DNA of 64,000 nucleotides from Lasiosphaeria ovina (lineage: Eukaryota; Ascomycota; Sordariomycetes; Sordariales; Lasiosphaeriaceae): assembly GCA_033439765.1 (NCBI GenBank), contig JAULSN010000003.1, positions 5,828,001-5,892,000 on the forward strand, written 5' to 3'. The position numbers and the translations under genes are program-made. The notes under the pieces were generated by a model. It was not told the origin of the DNA. It did not search any database and saw nothing but the letters and a program-made list of their open reading frames with translations. Of the stretch, positions 54,134 through 64,000 are shown one piece after another. Numbering within the stretch: the first letter of the stretch is position 1; each line of letters begins with the position of its first letter.

Positions 54134-55375
54134 TTTTGGGATGTCTCTTTTTTTTTATTGATGGTGATTCTTGGGCTGTCCTCTGGGGGGGTCTCAGTGC
54201 CACGGCCAAGACCATTTGTACAATATCTTTGTCGTGAACCTGATGCTGAGGTCTGCTTTATATGGCATAACAGACTACCTGGTACGTGATTTTAGCCGCT
54301 GGGAGTTGGCCGCGCTCTCACTGCACGAATGCCGCGACGATTGCCGATGCAGATTCTCCGACAGTGGGCGATATTAGCCACGACCTATTATATAGGTGAC
54401 CATTGAAGCTGGAAGCACACTTTCCTTGGCTTTCGAGAGGTGCCAACCTTTCGCCACATTGGCATAAAACAGAATAGATCAAAGCAATCAACGCTTTTCC
54501 TCCGCCTACTTCCACCACAACCTGTCTTACACCTTTAGACGTTATGCATGCGGTGTAATTTTGTGCGAGTCACCCTGGCCGCCACCCCGCACCGCATCGG
54601 AGGGTTGCATCGCCAGCACAGTTTCCGGCCTCGTCCGTGTTGGGCTTATATCTTCTCTCAACTTGAGGCCGAGGCTGGAGGCGAGCGCTGGAGCTCAAGA
54701 GCGTGCCTAAGCTGAGCGGGGTGAGATGGTGTTGAGCTGGCGGATAATGCTGAGCTGGAATTTGGCTGGACACACATTGGTCACAGGGGTCAGAGCCGCC
54801 GCATTCGCGGCCAGACGATGGAAAATGGAGTAGACCATTCTTCGAGTTTCCAAAACATGTTTGTGAACCTCCAAGGCCATCGCCCGAACTGACCCGCGCT
54901 GCATGTGGCGGTGTACTAATGTAGAATGTGAATTGGGAACTAACGTGGTGGTGGAGCTAAGATCCCTACCAAACCCCCGTTGCGATACCATTCAGCCTTT
55001 CCGCGGCGGATGAGGTATACGATTTCCCTGTAAACTGCAACTGCTGGGTTCCCATCATATCCATAGGCTGGTTCTGGGGACCCCAGTAGGATCAAGAAAG
55101 TCAGTAAAAGGAGGAGCCCTGAAAAGGCAACATATAGATGCGCCTTAAGATGTGCCGTAAGAGGATGTACAATTTGTATTTGCGCATGATCAAGTCGTTC
55201 ATGACTTTTCGATGGGTTTCCTGTGCCACCTCCATCTCGGTCACGGTGCTCGCAGGCAACCCTCTTCGGTTTGACTGTGCACACCTACAAATAAAGTGGC
55301 GTTTTCCTAGGCCAAGCCCATTTCGTTACCTGCAGCAACAGCGACTCCAGGTCCTCTTCGTCCGTCTTTCCCCCT
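54134..55375. other. Intergenic region (1.2 kb)
   Basis: Contains the feruloyl-esterase-like gene's promoter with a TATA candidate and the 3' flank of the HET gene. Minus-strand frames at 54.7-55.3 kb were inspected and rejected. Confidence 0.45.
54257..54262 (-). promoter_or_regulatory. Probable TATA box of the feruloyl-esterase-like gene
   Basis: TATAAA on the minus strand (CCATATAAAG context), 124 bp before the ATG. Sequence and distance fit a fungal core promoter. Confidence 0.5.
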
Positions 55376-58363
55376 TCAGACCAAGGTAATCTCCAACCTT
55401 TCCAGCATCCGCGGAAGAAACGCCAAATCCTTGTACGCCCACGCCGCGGGGACAAAGTCGTTTAGCCGTAGCGGCGACTCGTCATGGACGCCGTGGTGCC
55501 AGGCGATATCCTCCTCGTCCTGGTTGCCAAGCGCGCAGAGCATGCCAACAGCCCCGTCACCCCCCACGTCACACACCCCCACGCGGCGGTACGTCCCGAC
55601 GCCGTCCTCGCGCACCAACACGAGACACCGCACGCAGTGGATCTCATGCCCCTCCCTATCATACCTGACATTGTTCGCCGACACGCACACCACGGGCAGC
55701 ACGAACAAGTGACCCTGCTGCAGCGCGGGCGTGTCGTCCTCGCTGTCGAGCGTGACGGGCGCCCTGAGCCCGCGGCCGACCGCCTGCGGGCCGTACACAG
55801 CGTCGCCGTCGTGCAGGTCCGAGTCGTCCTCGAACGCCACGATGCCGTTGGCCGCGTCGATGCCCATGAACAGCTCGCGCGCCGCCGCCGAGTCGCCGCC
55901 CACCGTATTGCTGATCACCGCCATCGCCGCGCCCGTGTACCCCGGGATCGTGCGCGCCATCAGGCTCGCGAACCCGCGGTGCCGGTCCGCGTTGGTGCGC
56001 CGCTTGCGCTCCGGCGGCGGCCGGCGCGCCGTCAGCGAGGCGCGCAGCAGGCAGCCGGCGACGCGCAGCAGGCAGCCGGGCGCGACGGCGCCGTAGAGGT
56101 GGCTGTCGTGCGCGAGCGGCGTCGTGGCGCCGAGGACCTTGATCATGGGCCGCGAGACGGATTTGGCGCCGTGCGGCTCGTGGCCGGAAACGTCAAAGTC
56201 AGCGCTGACCGGCCCGTCCATGCACGCCCACGACCACGACGGCGCGCGGTAGTGAGCTGCGCGCGCGTTGTTGTGGCATCGCATTTTCCAGGGCAGTTGG
56301 CTGATCAGCGGCGCCTCCCATAGCCCGGCGAGGTAGCGGCCGCTGGACGGGTAGGCTAGTGCGACTTGCTCGGCGAGTGCGGAGAGGGCTACGAGTTTGT
56401 CGGACGGGTAGGATAGTTTTGCTTCAGAGTACCGCTCGACGATGGCGCTCCACGCTTTGAGGAGTGAGTAGTGCGGGACCCGGGACGCGGCGGGATCGTC
56501 GTCTTCGTCGGACTGTTCTGATTCCGTGTCTTCCTCTTCCTCTCTCTTTTCGTCTTTCTTTTCGTCTTCCTCTTTCTTCTCGTCTTCATTCTTCTTTTCG
56601 TCTTTATCTTCTTCATCAGCCTTTCCCTGATTGGCGTCCTTGTTATTGTCTTCTCCCGTGATGTCTCTTTCCTCATCATCGCCTGGCTTATTAGCTCGTT
56701 CCCCATCGGCCTGCTTTTCGTACTTCTTCTTTTTACCATCTAATTCTCCTTCATCCTGTCCTTTGCCACCATCTTTTACCGTGGCCTTTGATTCATCCTG
56801 ACCTTCCTCGTTGCCATTTTCCACGTCGTCAGCCCCCTCTTCCACGTTTTCCTTATCATTTTTTCCCTCGTCCTCCTCTTCATCACTTTCCTCCCCATCG
56901 CTCTCCTCTTCGTCGGATTCCTCCTCCTCCGGCCTCCTAATATCTATGGACGGCTTGCAGTCAAATTGCGGCAGAATGCCCTGCGGAAACGCCTCGGACG
57001 CTTTCAGCTTGCGGCACTCCCAGAACACCTCCCTCTCGCCAAAGTGCAACACCCGCGGAGCCAGCAACCGCTCCTGCAGGACCCACGCGCGGGCATTCAC
57101 GGGCCCGTCGTCGACGCCGAGCTTCCATTCCGTGTCCGCATATAGACGGTATTGGCCAGCTGGCAGCGCGGGGTGCCCCTCCTCAACATGGATAATGCAC
57201 AAGCCCAGCGCCTTGTCGCCGCGCTCGCGGAAGAGCCCGTCGGCGGGGGCCTGCGATGCGGTTGCCGACAGGTTCAGCCACGCGCTGCTGTAGATGCGCC
57301 ACATCTGCGCCGACTGCGCGGCCCAGTCCGCCGGCGAGTCCTGCACGATGCACAGCGAGTCGATCCACACGTGCCGCTGCCCTAGGCTGCGCGCAAACTG
57401 GCACGCGTGCAGGAACGTCGCCGGCAGCACGTCTTTGGGGATGCGCTGCCGGTAGTTGTCGAGGCGTGCCGCCGTGAGCGAGCACCCGGCTAGCGCGTCG
57501 GCGTCGCCCCAGCAGTGGCTGAGTGTGATGTACGTGCGCAGCTGCGGGAAGGAGTCGACGAGGCGGATGGCGTTGTCGTCGCTGCCGCCGACGTCGATGA
57601 GCCGCGCCGGCATGAACCGCGACCGCATCGCCGCCTGGGCGCACTTGTGTTCGCGGTTGCACGTCCTCACCCACATGCGCGCTGCCACGGCCGCCGCGGC
57701 CGTCGTGTGTTTCTCGAGCGACGGGGATGTTACGACGCTTTCAACTGGGTTATTCACAACGTGTCAGCTTGCTAGTGAGTGTATCGAGAGGAAAAGGAGG
57801 TGCCGGCACTTACAGCCCGCGAGGGTTTGCAGATTGAGGAAAACCCGGTTGACCCGCCCCTCGGTGTGCTCGAAAAACATGATGACATGCAGCCTCTCGT
57901 TGCCGGCGTCGACAGAGCTGCCAAAGTCGTATCCGCAATGGTTCTTGTCCGGGTCTCCAATCTCCAAGTCGGGCAGTCGCTGTCGCAGCTCGCCGAGCAG
58001 CAGGCGGCAGAGGGAGCATCCTATGCCGGCGTTCTTCTGCATGATCTGGCGGCTGTTGTGGCCGTACAGCTCGTCGACCTGCTGGCCCTCTTGGTTCACG
58101 ACTGTGACGGGGCTGCCAGAGCCCGTCATGACGCCTTCGCAGGCCGGACAAAAGTTTCGGTACCGGGGCGTCGTCCGATCATTCGGGACGGACGGCAGCT
58201 TCTCGCGACCAACCGTGCGGCTGATGATCTTTTGAAGGCCAGTTTTGGGTTTTGGGGGGTCGGGCACTGGATTGCTGCGCCGTTCCTGCTGGTCGGCGTC
58301 CTCGGCGGCCTTACGTGCCCGATAGACGAGGTCGGAGTCGTACTTGTACGTGTCTTTCGGCAT
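55376..58363 (-). CDS. HET-domain protein with a long Glu/Asp/Lys insert, 972 residues
   Basis: Two exons (57814-58363 and 55376-57744) with a 69-nt intron (GTAAGT donor, CCCAG acceptor) joining TLAG to ESVVTSPS. The N-terminus has a CPAC and a CSLC pair (FCPACEGVM, IGCSLCRLLL), as in HET proteins of this type. HET core: TYITLSHCWGDADAL (about 254), RHVWIDSLCIVQDSPADW, RIYSSAWLNLSAT, AWVLQERLLAPRVLHFGEREVFWEC. Directly after it an unusually charged insert of about 150 residues (455-607) of Glu, Asp and Lys interrupts the region that normally continues with the conserved IVERYS...DKLVALSALA, which is present beyond it. The C-terminus repeats typical family blocks (APSWSWACMDG). The frame is open throughout, so the insert is probably a genuine disordered loop. 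Confidence 0.9.
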
Positions 58364-60466
58364 GGTTGTGACTTTTTCTTCGGCGATTTTGAATGTTGAA
58401 TGTAGTAATTACGATACAAAAGCAGTTTTAGGAGCTACGAGACGGTGAGTTGGGCGTGTTGCAGCAGATTGGTATGGAGACGGGACAGGCAGCGAGGTAG
58501 TGTTTGCTGTGTTGGGGGCCGCATGAAGGATCACAGCACACCAATGGGGGTTCGGCACGCTCTCGGACTCACCATTGACGATGAGGCAGTGTCCACCGTA
58601 TAAGAAATCCCACAGGAGACATGTTACACAGCCCAATCCCCGAATAAATGTCGGCGCGGGACTTGAGTCAATAATTATGCAAACGGCCTTGAACTTCACG
58701 GTTTTCCATCTGCGCAGCTGCTCGTCGAACCTGGCCGGTCCCAACACACAACGCTCCGCCGCGTCGTGTCAGGATCCCTGTTCATTGCCCGCCGCCTTCT
58801 GTACGCAGCCGTACAATTGAAAACTTTAATAAGTAGAAATATACAAGGCAACTGCCCGGGCTAGCCAGCCAACCCGTCAACTGCAAGGCAGTTGCGAAGA
58901 TCTTGAACCTGCGCATAGAGCAGTGGCTGACTCTTAGCAACTGGCTTGTAGTTGACAAGCTGACTGTACTATAACGTATATATATATATATATAACGTAC
59001 GAAACACTATTTAACGTATAATATTCTTTATAACTTTCTCTATCCCTTAAAGAATATTCTAACCTACTTCACTGCAGGACCCGGGCGACTGCCCGGATTG
59101 ACTGGCTGGCTTGACTGGCTGGCTTGACTTACCCGCATTGACTGTCCAGATTGACTGCAAGGCCCTGGTAACCTACCTCCCTACGTATAGGTTGACTAAC
59201 TAGCCTAGGCAACTGGCTGAGGCTCCCAATTGACCTGCCTTCCTGTTAATGACTGGCCCTGGCGACTGCCTTGCAATTGACAGCTTAGCTAGCTGGCCCG
59301 GCTAACTGCCCTGTGCACAAGTCGAAAACGCTCGCAACTGCTATGGATTTGATAGGTAGACCGACTGGCCCGGGTAACTACAAGGCGACGACTGGGCTGA
59401 GTACGATACGAATTACCTAGGTCTAGGTCTAGAGGTCCTTAATGTGGATACCTAGGGGTTGAAGCAGTAAAACGCGGACCAAAAAAAGGGTTTGGGACAC
59501 TTGTCTCTATCGCATGCCATACCAGGATCTACCCGGCCTTTGCCCACCGTCCTTTCTTCTTCCTAATACAACTATTCTTTTGCCCTCAATTAGGCACCGT
59601 TGTATTTAACAAGATAGGCCCAACGGTCACGATGTAACCACGCCGGATGACATCCTGCAGCCAAGCTCTAGCCCGCAAGGGGTCTTCTCCTAATTAATCA
59701 CAAATATAAGACCCGTGGAGATTATCTCGTCTTCCAAGGCCGTCAGGGTTCTTTCAACCAATCCATTGCTTAAGAGATACAAGATCGTGTTAGATGCGTA
59801 TGAAGTATTGAGAACAATGGTTCTGTCATTCGACCAGTGGAAAATCCAATGCAACTAATTACGCAATACCAAACTGAGTAGGGGTGATACTATACGACCC
59901 GAGCAGTTGGAATACAGAGACCAATCACATTGTCACAGGGCACAGGGTGGTACAGTGGAAGGTTTAATAGGTGACAGAAGGTGGATAAAAGGCAAAGTGG
60001 GCAGGAAGCACACAATGCAATCCACAATATACGGGTTAATTAATTAGCAGCGACAGCCGGTCAGCAACGTCTTTTCCGCTGCCTGCCACGGCTAGGTCTC
60101 GACTCTAATTTTACACCAAGTGATAGCCAACCGCCAATAGCACGCCAAGCCATGTCCCGGGTGAATGGGCGTGCGTCGTCGCGGGCAGGCACCAGGCCAT
60201 CCCCGCTTTAAGTCGTCATATCGTTCATCATATCATTCCATAGCTGCATGGCCGAGACGGATCGGCGGCTATGGTGATGGTGACAAGCAGCGGCCAAGGT
60301 GTGCGCCGGCTTGGCAAATTCCAGTGCTGCGTGGTGCTCGTGTAACGAGACACAGGGGTTGAAATAAAGGGGCGGTCCTCCCACCCCCTCGGAACGGGAT
60401 GAGCTCGAAGTAAGCTTGGCAGCATATACCTAGTTAAATCGGCATCTTCAGTATCAATTCACGATT
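58364..60466. other. Long intergenic region with a repeat- and hairpin-rich patch
   Basis: No coding frame is acceptable. The segment 58840-59400 is full of short repeats and inverted repeats (listed separately), unlike the other intergenic regions. The right end holds the promoter of the sugar dehydrogenase gene. Confidence 0.5.
58976..59129. repeat. Cluster of TA-repeat, inverted repeats and 13-bp tandem repeat
   Basis: In order: a TA tract (58977-58994) flanked by three taacgta motifs; a perfect 11-bp inverted repeat aatattcttta (59020-59030 and 59048-59058, 17-nt loop); a hairpin CCGGGC-GACT-GCCCGG (59081-59096); and two and a half copies of ttgactggctggc (59098-59129). It resembles a decayed non-autonomous element or a fragile site; no gene or terminal repeats seen. 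Confidence 0.7.
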
Positions 60467-61965
60467 ATGACCCGCTTCTCTTTCGCGGTTCGAGGCGTTG
60501 CCGCCCTCGCATGGCTCCCTTCCGACGCGGCAGCCCAGTCGGCGTGCCCGGGCGTGACCAGCCGCCTCTCGCCCAAGATGGGCTCCGGCTACAAAGTCAA
60601 CGTGCTCGCGTCGGGTCTGCAGAACCCTCGCCACATCGCCGTCGACTCTGCCGGCAACCTCCTCGTCGCCGAGGGCGGCAGCGGGTCCGTGCAGCGACTG
60701 GTGCTGAAAGAGCAGGGCGACATTGTCTGCGTGCAGTCCAAGTCGGCCCTAACAAGCGACCAAAGCGTAGGTTGCCACCTTGCACCGACTCCATGGCATG
60801 TGCGTCGCTGACACCCCATCTCAGACCAACCACGGCATCGCCCTCAGCGCCGACGGACGGACGCTCTTCACGTCCAACCTGTCCAGCGTCACGGCGTACG
60901 AGTACGACGCCGACGCGGGCAAGGTCGGGCCGGGCAAGGTCTTGGTCAAGGGCATGTACCACGACGGCCACCCAACCCGGACTCTGCTAGTGTCCAGGTC
61001 GAGCCCCGACATCATCGCCATTGCGCGCGGGTCTCGCCTCAACATCGACACGCCCACGGTGGACCAGTCGTCGGGACGCAGCATGATCAAGACGTTCAGC
61101 ATCGCCCAGTCCCGGCTGGCGGCAATCGACTACATCTCTGGCGGCGAGGTATTGGGATGGGGCCTGCGCAACATTGTGGGCATGGACGAAGATCCGCTGG
61201 GGGTCGTGGTATGACGCCGTGTTACTTGATCACGCCACCCACTGTCTTTAAAACTACCACACACCCCGCCAAACAGCTAACGCGACATCAACACAACAGT
61301 GGTCGGTGGAAAACTCAATCGACGACCTCAAGCTCAACGGCAACGACGTGCACAACGAGAACCCGGCCGAGAAGCTCAACTACCACGGCACGCTGGGCAA
61401 CAGCAGCAACAACACGGCCAGGGGCGCCAACTTCGGGTACCCATGGTGCGTGCCGGCATGGAACACGGAGATGCTGGGGGTGGCCGGACAGGCCGGGCTG
61501 ACGGTCGGCACGCTGTTCGCGCCCGACGACGTGCCCAAGCTGGAGGCTGGCGAGGGCTGCGCCGCGCACCCGCCCGGCGCGCTGCACTTTGACCCGCACA
61601 CGGCGCCGCTCGACTTCAAGTTTACCGCCAACGGCTCGAGCGCGTACATTGCCTTTCACGGGAGCTGGTAGGTCTTGCTGACAGAGAAAGCAAGAGAAAC
61701 ACAACGATAGAGCTGACGTGCAAACCACGCCAGGGACCGCCAGCCGGCCGACGGATACCGCGTCATGCGCATCGACTTTGCGAACGGCAAGCCCGTCGCC
61801 CCGCCGACCAGCAAGACGGCGGCCATCCCCGTCATGGAGAACAGCGACCTCGGCAGCTGCCCGGGCGGCTGCTTCCGGCCCGTCGGGCTGGCGTTCGACG
61901 GCAAAGGCCGCCTGTATGTGTCGAGCGATTCGACGGGGGAGGTCTACGTTGTGTATGGCGCCTAG
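60467..61965 (+). CDS. Secreted PQQ-type sorbosone/pyranose dehydrogenase-like protein (AA12-like), four exons
   Basis: Exons 60467-60766, 60825-61208, 61300-61667 and 61734-61965 give 427 residues. A signal region (FAVRGVAALAWLPSDAAA) precedes the mature start near ACPGVTS. The chain reads as a beta propeller of the L-sorbosone dehydrogenase group: LASGLQNPRHIAVDSAGNLLVAE, TNHGIALSADGRTLF, GWGLRNIVGMDED, GANFGYPWCVPAWN, CAAHPPGALHF, YIAFHGSWDRQPADGYRV, and a closing RPVGLAFDGKGRLYVSSD. The HGSW-R block and His/Arg-rich loops are those that bind PQQ in AA12 enzymes. It would oxidise sugars extracellularly and could pass electrons to lytic monooxygenases. AA12 assignment is by motif only; no haem or cellulose-binding domain is attached. 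Confidence 0.85.
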
Positions 61966-62434
61966 AGTGAAGTGAAGGGGGGGCTTTGGCTGTGCGAGCA
62001 ATTTGGTTAGTTCTAAGGAAGGTGGTTGTTGCTTTATACGACGGAAGGATATCTTACCTCGATCTCTTTCCCCGCTCTCTCATCCTCGACTATAACTAAT
62101 TAAGCCGTTGCATATTCATACGTGTTAGCGAAGGGACGACATGCCCAGCCAGCCGTACCGGTCATAACTTCGTTGTTGTTATCTTAATAAGAGCTACACC
62201 GCTAAGAACTAAGACCGTAAATTACAAAAACTAATTACCAGCAACTACCAGCGCCAGAGACTCCTATTTTGTTGCCTGCCCTGTTAGTCCAAGATGTGCG
62301 CCATAGTAAAAACCAGCAATAGATTACAGTCAACGAAATCACTTGTCACTGAGCAAAGCCACTCACACCAAAAGTCATCTGCCCGTGACGACAAACGAGA
62401 ATGAAAAAAGCCGACATTACCTAACCTCACCTCA
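61966..62434. other. Convergent 3' intergenic region
   Basis: Between the stops of the dehydrogenase and the right-edge HET gene; A/T-richer than the coding parts, no feature recognised. Confidence 0.45.
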
Positions 62435-64000
62435 TTAGACAATGCGAAAGCGAGCGGCTCTCTCGCCAAACCCACCGCCGTCGATGACGCCACTCTTCAT
62501 GCGCGCCGGCACGACAGTGGGCCCGACAAAAGCGCAAGAAATGGGCGCGCCGCCGCCGCCATCATCGTCGTCATCATCATCATCGTCATCATCACCAGCG
62601 CCGGCCGCACTCTGGCCGCCTCCACCAGCAGCAGCAACAGCAGCAGCAGACGACTCCTCGTCCAAGAGCAGCGGGCGCAGCGTCATGAGCACGGCCGAGC
62701 CGCGCACGCGGCACACGAGGTCGCCGGGGCGGGCGACGCGCGAGCCCATGCCGACGAGGCGGTGGGCGGCCGTGCGGTACACGACGCGGCACATGGCCGG
62801 CCAGGTCATGCACTCAAGGAAGGCGCCGCTCGTGGCACCGCCCGCCGCGCGCCGCCGCAGCTCGGCCTGCGCCGCCGCCGGCAGGCTGGCGTACAGCGAG
62901 CGCGCGGGCAGCAGCAGGTCATGCTGATGGTGCTGGCTGCTGCTGGCTGCTGCTGCCGTGTCGCTATTATTGGCGCTGCGCCACAGCTCGTGGTATTCGA
63001 GCACGTAGGCGGCGAACGACCGGCGGTGCTCGGCCAGATTCGGCTGCGGCCCCGCCACGGCGCTCGTCGGCTGGTCGCTCTCCCTGGTGCCCTGCTGCAA
63101 GGCCAGCGACAGCGTGTCCAGCACGGCGAGTGCCTCTGTGGCGGCGGCGGCGGCGTCGTCGCCGTCGTCGGCTGCCGCAGCGGCGGGAACAAAGACCAGC
63201 TCCCAGACGCGGTCGAGCCAGAAGGGATTGGTCTTGGCGCGCTCGCGCGCGAGGTTCGTCACGGGGAAGTCGGTCGTCTCCATGCGCCGCGACACGGCCG
63301 CGATCTCGTCGACCACCCAGCCGCGCGCCAGCAGCTGCGGCAGCGGCGTGCCCGCGGCGCCCTGGATCTCGCCGTCGCCGCCGGTGATGCGGATACCGCC
63401 GCGGTCGTCGGCGGCGGCCGCGGGCACGGAGTAGTCGGGCGGCGTGGTGCGGTTGATGCTGTGCCAGTCGGGCACCCAGCTGGGCATGCGGCCATCGTCG
63501 GCGGGGTCCCAGGACCGCCCTGCAGCCGCCAGCGGCGGGTCGTGTTCGTGGTCGACGAGGTTGACGGCGGCCAGGTTGCCGGTGCGGCGCACGAAGCCGG
63601 CGGCCAGCCGCGTGTACACGACGCCGCGCGTGGCCGTGTAGTCGGGCCGCGCCACGAGGTGGCCGTCGGCGGTGACGGCCAGCGGGTGGCCCAGCAGCCC
63701 GTAGACGCGGTCGCGCGCGTCCGTCACCCCAAGGATGCGCGTCCAGTGCATGCCCGTCAGGAAGTCGCATGCCGGCGTGCCGTCGTCGGCCCGCGTCTCC
63801 CACACCATCAAGATGTGGTGCGTCACCCATGAGAGCAGGTTGAGGTGCGTCACGAGGGACGCACCGCTGTAGTCGACGAACCTGGCGAACTGCCCCACCA
63901 GCGCCCAGTCGATGTAGTCTAGCTCCAGGGCGTGGTCCTGGTCAGGGTCCGGGTCTGGGTCCTGGTCCGCGCTGCCCCCAGCCCCAGCTGATGCTGATGC
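62435..64000 (-). CDS. HET-domain family protein, C-terminal 521 residues (start beyond right edge)
   Basis: The frame is open from the right edge to the stop at 62435-62437. It shows the blocks that follow the HET core in this family: LGVTDARDRVYGLLGH, TRGVVYTRLAAGFV, MPSWVPDWHSINR, GWVVDEIA, and near the end RVARPGDLVCRVRGSAVLMTLRP. The core itself must lie to the right of the window. A GTG at 63896-63898 is not taken as a start because conserved sequence continues upstream (ALELDYIDWALVGQFARF). An eleven-Asp run (codons 62561-62593) and Ala/Gly runs make the tail low-complexity. With the gene at 55.4-58.4 kb it is the second HET gene in 9 kb. Confidence 0.85.
   Translation of the reverse strand, partial: ASASAGAGGSADQDPDPDPDQDHALELDYIDWALVGQFARFVDYSGASLVTHLNLLSWVTHHILMVWETRADDGTPACDFLTGMHWTRILGVTDARDRVYGLLGHPLAVTADGHLVARPDYTATRGVVYTRLAAGFVRRTGNLAAVNLVDHEHDPPLAAAGRSWDPADDGRMPSWVPDWHSINRTTPPDYSVPAAAADDRGGIRITGGDGEIQGAAGTPLPQLLARGWVVDEIAAVSRRMETTDFPVTNLARERAKTNPFWLDRVWELVFVPAAAAADDGDDAAAAATEALAVLDTLSLALQQGTRESDQPTSAVAGPQPNLAEHRRSFAAYVLEYHELWRSANNSDTAAAASSSQHHQHDLLLPARSLYASLPAAAQAELRRRAAGGATSGAFLECMTWPAMCRVVYRTAAHRLVGMGSRVARPGDLVCRVRGSAVLMTLRPLLLDEESSAAAVAAAGGGGQSAAGAGDDDDDDDDDDDGGGGAPISCAFVGPTVVPARMKSGVIDGGGFGERAARFRIV

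Noticed and set aside
62762..63832. Long plus-strand open frame (about 356 codons) opposite the right-edge HET gene
   Set aside because: Its composition is the antisense shadow of a GC-rich coding exon; no domain, and the minus strand carries clear family motifs.
1..64000. CRISPR arrays, bacterial operons, rRNA or tRNA genes, intact transposons
   Set aside because: Looked for on both strands; no regular spacer array, transposase, reverse transcriptase, long terminal repeats or convincing tRNA fold was seen. Spliced genes show this is fungal nuclear DNA. A tRNA search program would be needed to exclude single tRNA genes.

Overview
The window is nuclear DNA of a filamentous ascomycete (Pezizomycotina, most likely a Sordariomycete; inferred). 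Genes are GC-rich and mostly split by 50-96 nt introns with GTRNGT donors, CTRAY-like branch points and YAG acceptors. HET-domain, NACHT, 2EXR, lactonohydrolase and tannase genes are typical of these fungi. I see no tRNA, rRNA, CRISPR array or intact transposon. All exon joins were read by eye and checked for frame; no database search was possible.

Left part (1-26.7 kb): a Stu2/XMAP215 microtubule polymerase (cut by the left edge) and the dynein regulator LIS1/PAC1 lie head to head. They are followed by an aspartic-protease-like membrane protein without recognisable catalytic motifs, a small Cys-rich protein, an IroE-type esterase, a 5'-truncated membrane-protein gene, small secreted proteins, a 2EXR protein, a conserved unknown and a seven-exon Mep/Amt ammonium transporter.

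Centre (27-46.6 kb): a dense block of genes resembling fungal self/non-self recognition and cell-death systems. It holds (i) a 1381-residue fusion of a zinc-binding region, a P-loop GTPase, a RING finger and a patatin phospholipase; (ii) a ten-exon SNF2 ATPase; (iii) a divergent eight-exon NLR with an alpha/beta-hydrolase effector, a NACHT domain and C2H2 zinc fingers at its C-terminus; (iv) a HET-ankyrin protein. A promoter-like block of about 208 bp occurs twice in the same orientation, once directly before the HET-ankyrin gene and once before a dead ORF. The two copies flank the SNF2-NLR pair. The dead ORF has three in-frame stops, all explicable as CpA to TpA changes, which resembles repeat-induced point mutation.

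Right part (46.7-64 kb): secreted enzymes for lactones, phenolic esters and sugars (lactonohydrolase, tannase-family esterase, feruloyl-esterase-like enzyme, PQQ-type sorbosone/pyranose dehydrogenase) alternate with two more HET-domain genes, the last cut by the right edge. A patch at 58.8-59.4 kb is rich in hairpins and short repeats. The secreted enzymes suggest growth on plant matter (inference).
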